From the NCBI GenBank assembly GCA_023231475.1, contig JALJEE010002051.1, forward strand, positions 24,604 to 88,603: a stretch of DNA of 64,000 bases, written 5' to 3'. Made by a program: the position numbers and the translations under genes. The DNA comes from Seison nebaliae (lineage: Eukaryota > Rotifera > Pararotatoria > Seisonacea > Seisonidae). Shown here piece after piece: positions 58,913 to 64,000 of the stretch; positions within the stretch are counted from its first letter, which is position 1, and the number at the start of each line of letters is the position of its first letter. The notes beneath the pieces were generated by a model. That model saw nothing but the letters and a program-made list of their open reading frames with translations. It searched no databases and was not told the DNA's origin.

Positions 58913-60010
58913 ATGATTAATACAGTTATACTGAATAGTGGAGATCAGATGCCACTCATCGGATTGGGCACATGGCTCGTTTGAATTCTTCTATTTCTCA
59001 TTTCATCACTTATTTATAAACGAATTTTAGTCTAAAACGAACGAAGTTGGCAAAGCCATCAAATTGGCTCTCCGACATGGTTATCGTCATATCGATTGTG
59101 CTTGGGTTTATGGAAATGAGAAGGAAGTGGGAACAGCGATCAAAGAAGCAATTGACGAATCTCGTTCACATTTACATCGTCGTCAACTCTTCATCACTAG
59201 TAAAGTTGGGAATGATGTGAAAATGATTTTCATCTTTTTTTTTTAAGTTGTGGAATATTTTTCATGATCCGAAAAATGCACCTCTGGCGATTGGAGAGAC
59301 GTTAAATAATTTGCAAATGGATTATGTTGATCTTTACTTGATTCATTGGCCAGTGAGTTTCCAATATACGGAATCGCATGAGAAATTCCCAACGGATAAA
59401 TCTGGAAAAATGATTTTTGGAGATGTGGATTTTAAGGAAACGTGGAAAGTTATTATTATTCTCTGATTTATAAATATCATTATTTTTCCATCAGTTCATG
59501 GAAACGTTAAAGAAATCAGGGAAAGCGAAAAATATTGGATTGTCCAATTTCTCTATCGAACAAATCAAAGCGATTTGGGAGATAGCTGAAATTAAACCGG
59601 CAGTACTCCAAATCGAACGACATCCATATTTACCTAATTTGGAATTGATCGAATTTTGCAAAGGGAAAGGAATAGCTATCACTGCTTATTCACCGTTTGG
59701 CAATCCGGACAATCCTTATACATCGGCTGATGTTCCACGTCCTGTCAACGACGCTGTCATCAAACGAATAGCGGAAGAACATAAAGTGACTCCAGGTAAA
59801 GTGTGTTTACGTTATCAGACGCAACAAGACATCGTCACCATTCCAAAGAGTACATCGGAGAATCATATTATTGAGAATTTCGATTCAATTAATTTCAATT
59901 TGACTGTTGATGATATCAAAGAATTGAATTCATTAGAAACGAAAACCAGATTCTGTCACGTCACAAATTGGAATGCTTCGCCGAATTATCCTTTCCATAA
60001 ATCGTCATGA
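58913..60010 (+). CDS. AKR1-like: Aldo-keto reductase
   Basis: Four exons (58913-58978, 59031-59216, 59248-59448, 59495-60010) sum to 969 nt, 322 residues, the normal AKR length. The catalytic tetrad is present: D44 and Y49 (HIDCAWVYGNE), K80 (FITSK), H117 (LIHWP). GLSNF, HPYLPN, AYSPFG and IPKS (NADPH phosphate site) are in the right order. AKRs reduce aldehydes and ketones with NADPH in the cytosol. The second intron is only 31 nt and starts GTGAAA; the other two start GTTTGA and GTTATT. The sequence ends with the family-typical C-terminal loop, which sets substrate choice, so the substrate cannot be given. Confidence 0.93.
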
Positions 60011-60159
60011 ATAATTCACATTTAATTTCTGTTTAGTTGCGAGAAAGATTTTAATTAGAAATAAAAATATGCTATTTATTACGATATTGAGAGAATCGAT
60101 TTATTCACAATTCATCTCAAACATTTTCATTCAAATTTAAAATTTATTATCATTATAAA

Positions 60160-60474
60160 ATGTTCATCATCATTTCATTAATAACAGCCATCTCTCTTCA
60201 TATGTGTGGAGGAGATTTCATCGTCAACAAACCACAAACACTTCCTGGCTCAATTTTCGAAGATGAAGGAATGTCATCTGTTGACAATTTGAACAAAAGA
60301 CAGATCTTACCAGATCATCATCGATATAGAAGACAAATGCCACCAGCACCACCTACTACCACTCCAACAACAACAACAACAACAGCAAACGCTCCTGATC
60401 TTTTGAAGTCTTCATATTTTATGGTGATTGGCAGTAATTTATTCATGGGAATTATGCAATATTTGTTTGTGTAG
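60160..60474 (+). CDS. Secreted furin-site pro-peptide with hydrophobic C-terminus (1)
   Basis: An intronless 104-residue frame. It has an N-terminal hydrophobic signal (MFIIISLITAISLHMC), an acidic pro-region, the basic sites NKRQ and HRYRRQ (the second a perfect R-x-R-R furin site), then a Pro/Thr-rich stretch (PPAPPTTTPTTTTTT), and a C-terminal hydrophobic segment (SSYFMVIGSNLFMGIMQYLF) that could be a GPI signal or a membrane anchor. It shares this plan with the gene at 62102. No known family. Probably secreted or surface-attached. Confidence 0.6.
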   Translation: MFIIISLITAISLHMCGGDFIVNKPQTLPGSIFEDEGMSSVDNLNKRQILPDHHRYRRQMPPAPPTTTPTTTTTTANAPDLLKSSYFMVIGSNLFMGIMQYLFV

Positions 60475-60962
60475 TATTCAATTGAATTTTAATGAAATAA
60501 TTTTATTAGAATTTTTGTGTTTATTTCAATTTTTTGGTGAATTGGTCGATGAATAAAATATTTTTGAGTTTCCATTAATTCGCCAATTGATTTATTTCTA
60601 CTCTAATATAAAATATATCGCAATAACCTTAACTCCGAAACACAAAATTGTCCAAAATTTTTCCACTGATACTTCTCTCTCACAATTTCTCCTTTAAATA
60701 ATATTAAATTTGATTGATAAAAAATGAGAAAAAAATTCGATTTTATGATAAGCAAATTAGTAAGTAGTAATTGTCAAAAATTATAAGAAAAATTATAATA
60801 CTGTTGGAATTCCGAATAATGTTAATTACAATATAATTTAATTAATTTTCTAAGAAGAAGTAGTTGATGAGGAAACTGCAAAATGAGAATTTAATTGAAT
60901 TGAATTTGTATAAATATTGAACAAATTCTTCGAATAATTCATCAATTCTTTAATTATCAAAA
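60475..60962. other. Intergenic region
   Basis: About 490 bp, AT-rich, with no gene. It presumably includes the promoter of the gene at 60963. Confidence 0.5.
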
Positions 60963-61330
60963 ATGAAAATCATATCAGTTATCGCTCTCGTGTTCGCCTT
61001 GTGCTTAGTGGGACAAGTGGTGGAAGCCGTTTGCTGCTTTTCTTTTAACTCCATTCTTCATTTATATAATAATAGATACCGGCCAATGGGAGACAAGGAG
61101 GTGGTAACATGCTCCAAACGATAATGAATATTCTCTTACAATTTTGGAATGGACTTAAGGCTCGTTTCGGTGGAGAAGGCTCATTTGGATCTGGTTTCAC
61201 ATCCGATCAATCAGTCGAAGGAACAATCGATCATACACTCGGTATCTCATCTGATACAACAGGTAAAGCAGGTGGTGAATTTGAAGGAATCCATGAAGGT
61301 AATGTTGGTGGTGATTTCGGCTGGTATTAG
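60963..61330 (+). CDS. Secreted glycine-rich small protein
   Basis: Exons 60963-61028 and 61076-61330, joined by a 47-nt intron starting GTTTGC, encode 106 residues. Exon 1 is exactly a classical signal peptide (MKIISVIALVFALCLVGQVVEA). The mature part begins IPANGRQGGGN, has an amphipathic helix (MLQTIMNILLQFWNGLKARF), then a Gly/Ser/Asp-rich tail (GGEGSFGSGFTSDQ...GGDFGWY). No cysteines. The composition recalls secreted antimicrobial or structural peptides of invertebrates, but no family is recognised. It sits between two furin-site proteins, suggesting a locus of secreted products. Confidence 0.72.
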
Positions 61331-62101
61331 GTATTAGACCTGGTATTGAATTGTCACAGACCGAACTTAAATAGTTGACTATATCATATTTTCAATTCTC
61401 CCTTTAATAGTCTAATAAAATTTTAATATTTCTTCCAATTAACTATCGTGATTTTTTAATATTCATCTATCAATTACCCGATAGGGATTTACATCTATAA
61501 TAAAAAAAAATTCATTTTGGAGTATGGAACGATTATTAGCAATTATAATTATTATTATTCTTTATCTAAAATTCACATGAGGATAAATGAAAAAAAAGTG
61601 AGAAAAAATTCGTAGACTGAAAATCTTTTAAATGTTACAATTATCCAAATTTAATGATCCTTAAACAGACATTTCTATTAAGAAAAAAAACTTTTATCAT
61701 TAAATCATTTAAAAGATCAATTTACAAATGAAAAAAAAATTCTTCATGCGTATTTCCTCCACTATTCTTCGTCAATTAAGTAGAAAAACTTTGTTTGTGA
61801 CAATATATCTCGAAATCGAAAGGGATATTTCCATACTACGAAATTTATTTTTTGAACAACAAACTTCATATTTGGTGCAATTCGTCCTCATAATTGTTTG
61901 TCTTTGGAGACATATTCTTCATGTTTAATCGGAAAGTCGATTTTAAGAAGTTCTTTACAAATTCAGCTGGAAAAAAAATAAGTTTACGAAAACATAATTT
62001 CCTATTTATAATCGATCAATCGATTACGACCATATCGCAAACTCGATTATAAACTTTCGTAATAAAAAGAATTTTCAACAAAAATATAAGAAATATCAAA
62101 A
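61331..62101. other. Intergenic region
   Basis: About 770 bp, AT-rich, with no gene supported. Confidence 0.5.
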
Positions 62102-62392
62102 ATGAAATTAATACTCTTATTATTTTTAGTTATCACAACTTTCCAAAAGATCAAAATGAATATGATTGTTGATGAACCAAATCGATTATCTCCAGAATTT
62201 GTACAAGAATCGAGAGATGACAGAGATTTGGACATCGGTGACATCGTAGATGAGCGAAATAGTTCGGTTATCTATCGATTTAAACGACAAGAAGGAACAG
62301 AGGGTACCCCAGTCAACGGTGCAAATATTCGAGAATTTTCAATTATCATTCTTCTTGTCTGTCATCAGTTGATTCGATACATCAAAAATTAA
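62102..62392 (+). CDS. Secreted furin-site pro-peptide with hydrophobic C-terminus (2)
   Basis: An intronless 96-residue frame. Signal-like N-terminus (MKLILLLFLVITTFQ), a strongly acidic pro-region (SRDDRDLDIGDIVDERN), a perfect furin site IYRFKRQ, a short segment EGTEGTPVNGAN and a hydrophobic C-terminus (FSIIILLVCHQLI). The order matches the protein at 60160, including Gln directly after the basic site. The C-terminus ends in a basic tail, so a tail anchor is as likely as a GPI signal. Family unknown. Confidence 0.6.
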   Translation: MKLILLLFLVITTFQKIKMNMIVDEPNRLSPEFVQESRDDRDLDIGDIVDERNSSVIYRFKRQEGTEGTPVNGANIREFSIIILLVCHQLIRYIKN

Positions 62393-63060
62393 TACGAAAA
62401 TCAAGAAGAAAAATTCTCTATTTTTAAAAATGATATTAAATCCACATTATGTTCGCTTATTCTTTTTCTTCTTCGACCAGTTAATGAAACATTTTCCAAT
62501 ATTAATCGATATCAATGATTTCTCAATGAATCATGTTCATTGTCGAACAAATGTATTTCAAGATATAAAATTTGATTCAATATTTTCTTTCCTATTTCAT
62601 TTTCTACATTACTATATGAAATATTATAGTATTAATATCATAAGTTGGATATCTATTTTATTTATATAGTTATGATGAATGATGATATTATTGAAACATG
62701 TTTCTACATCGGAATCTTGCGTAGATTACAAATTTACTAACCGATTTTCCTGGAAGGTCGAATTTTTTCAGAAAAAACAATTTTCTAATTTTTTGGTACA
62801 TTTTTTTCAAATGAAAAATTTAAGCTCTAATATTCGAAAAATTGAAACAATTATTATTCTAATTCTATTTATTAAATTTTAAAAGTTACAAAATTCAATT
62901 TACTGAAAGCTTAATATTTAATTATTTTATAGACCAGTATCCATGCAGAACATGTTAACAAATGAAGCTTCAACTTGAAACTTTTTAAGTCTCACTATTC
63001 TATACTGGAATATTGAACAGGTATAACAGAATAAAGTGAAAAAGTAAAAATCCTATTACC
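62393..63060. other. Intergenic region
   Basis: About 670 bp, AT-rich. Short frames here are low-complexity and unsupported. Confidence 0.5.
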
Positions 63061-63067
63061 AACGAAT

Positions 63068-63676
63068 GCATGGGCGCAACAAGTTCTATTGAAATCGAAG
63101 AAGACGATGGGAATATTCAAGATCGAGAAAAGATGAAGGACAACAATTGACCGATACCTAATGTACCAATTGTGGTTGCAAGAAGAAAAAATGGTTTCCT
63201 TCTATTTTTGCTGGAAATAAACCGCACAACGAGCCCTTTCGGATATGAGTTCAATTGAGGAGATTTCCTCGATGTTTGACAAATTCGATCGGAAGCGGAC
63301 GAGAAACCGGTAAAATTCTACAGCAATTGGTCAAAGATTTTTTCGGTCAGAAATATCTGAAAAGGAAAAGGATGTTCAGTTTGGTTCTGTAATATGCTGT
63401 TCCTCTTTGGACGCTATTGGGGAACCATCTGAAGTGTCCCAAATTTCAATTGAGACAACGGTAAATGGCGATCGTATATTAATTCGCAAATGGAATTCGA
63501 TAAAATATGTGGAATTTCAAGTAAATGTCAGATTTACTCAAGATCTCTCAATTGTTTAAATGAAAATATGAAGATCGCAAATCAGCTTTCGATACTTGGA
63601 GATTCAACTATGGGGATATTGATATATGGGGGAATATCTAGTTTGATGAATTGATCGATTTGGTGAGATCGCCTTG
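63068..63676 (+). pseudogene. Eroded EF-hand gene remnant
   Basis: Three short pieces resemble one calcium-binding protein: an MGATSSIEIEEDDGN start at 63068, an EF-hand-like helix and loop start (SSIEEISSMFDKFD) at about 63246-63290, and a second loop (AFDTWRFNYGDIDIW, then FDELIDL after a stop) near 63585-63660. The frame breaks inside the first loop and a stop lies in the second. Introns could explain one break but not obviously both. It may be a decayed relative of the EF-hand gene at 29842. Confidence 0.35.
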
Positions 63677-63869
63677 AGATTATTTCACTCGTTTGTCATA
63701 TTTATGAAACTCTCTCATTCACAATTTTTTCTGATTATTTTTTAATCTTGAATATTATTATTGAATTATTTGCTTGTTTATTCTTATGTAAAATAAATTT
63801 GAACAAAGATTTTATTTTTTTTGTTTCTTTCATAATTTTATTATTATTATTTATTGTTCAAATTCCCGC

Positions 63870-63993
63870 CGGGATAAAGAAGAAAAAAGACAAAAAAATT
63901 TTTTATCATCCCCAATATCGATCAAGCGGTGTAACTCCGCAAGAGATACTAGGTCGATTGGTAGCGATGAAGCCGAGTCATATGTCAAAATGA
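63870..63993 (+). CDS. Possible terminal exon of an unidentified gene
   Basis: The last 40 codons of a plus-strand frame, GIKKKKDKKIFYHPQYRSSG...LGRLVAMKPSHMSK, are locally GC-richer and end at TGA 63991-63993. The upstream part of the frame is poly-hydrophobic AT-rich sequence that looks like intron. It could be a 3' exon. Not recognised. Confidence 0.35.
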
Positions 63994-64000
63994 AATTTTT

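Overview
The window is a piece of a compact, AT-rich eukaryotic genome, almost certainly from a small metazoan. It carries animal-type genes: a seven-PDZ GRIP scaffold, CUB/EGF secreted proteins, an annexin, an LKB1-like kinase, a KDM6/UTX relative and MATH-BTB. It also carries two genes of ciliary biology (DRC2/CCDC65 and TBC1D32/broad-minded), so the animal probably builds cilia or flagella. I cannot name the species. Coding DNA is interrupted by very short introns, mostly 31-75 nt. Unusually, about four in five of the introns I could place by reading frame begin with GTT rather than GTA or GTG. No bacterial, plastid or CRISPR features were seen.

Layout. 1-2.85 kb: no confident gene. 2.87-5.1 kb (+): double-MATH BTB protein. 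5.1-7.5 kb: gene-poor, with a 384-bp MITE that has perfect 46-bp terminal inverted repeats and a 9-bp target duplication. 7.5-9.6 kb (+): DRC2. 9.6-14.3 kb: gene-poor with microsatellites. 14.3-19.4 kb (+): GRIP, ending 64 bp from the convergent DNAJB-type chaperone (19.5-20.4 kb, -). 21.6-23.0 kb (-): LKB1-like kinase. 23.5-24.0 kb: three tandem tRNA-Thr copies. 24.7-28.5 kb (+): secreted CUB-EGF-CUB-CUB protein. 29.8-30.1 kb (+): small EF-hand protein, convergent with a many-exon coiled-coil gene (30.2-33.0 kb, -). 34.2-35.3 kb (+): intronless orphan. 35.5-36.2 kb (-): Nup62 coiled-coil domain without FG repeats, divergent from TBC1D32 (36.7-40.5 kb, +). 41.6-43.3 kb (-): single-pass membrane protein in many small exons. 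44.9-46.5 kb (-): dynactin p62. 47.7-53.7 kb (-): intronless KDM6/UTX relative. 54.8-56.3 kb (-): annexin. 56.6 kb (+): one-EGF secreted protein. 57.0-58.1 kb (+): Ulp1-like protease. 58.9-60.0 kb (+): aldo-keto reductase. 60.1-62.4 kb (+): three small secreted proteins, two sharing a furin-site architecture. 63.1-63.7 kb: eroded EF-hand remnant. 63.8-64 kb: last exon of an unidentified gene.

The genes are not an operon and belong to unrelated pathways. The most notable points are the GTT 5' splice sites, the KDM6 homologue that has lost all three iron ligands, the Nup62 reduced to its scaffold half, the LKB1 relative with two altered core residues, and the cluster of novel secreted pro-peptides.
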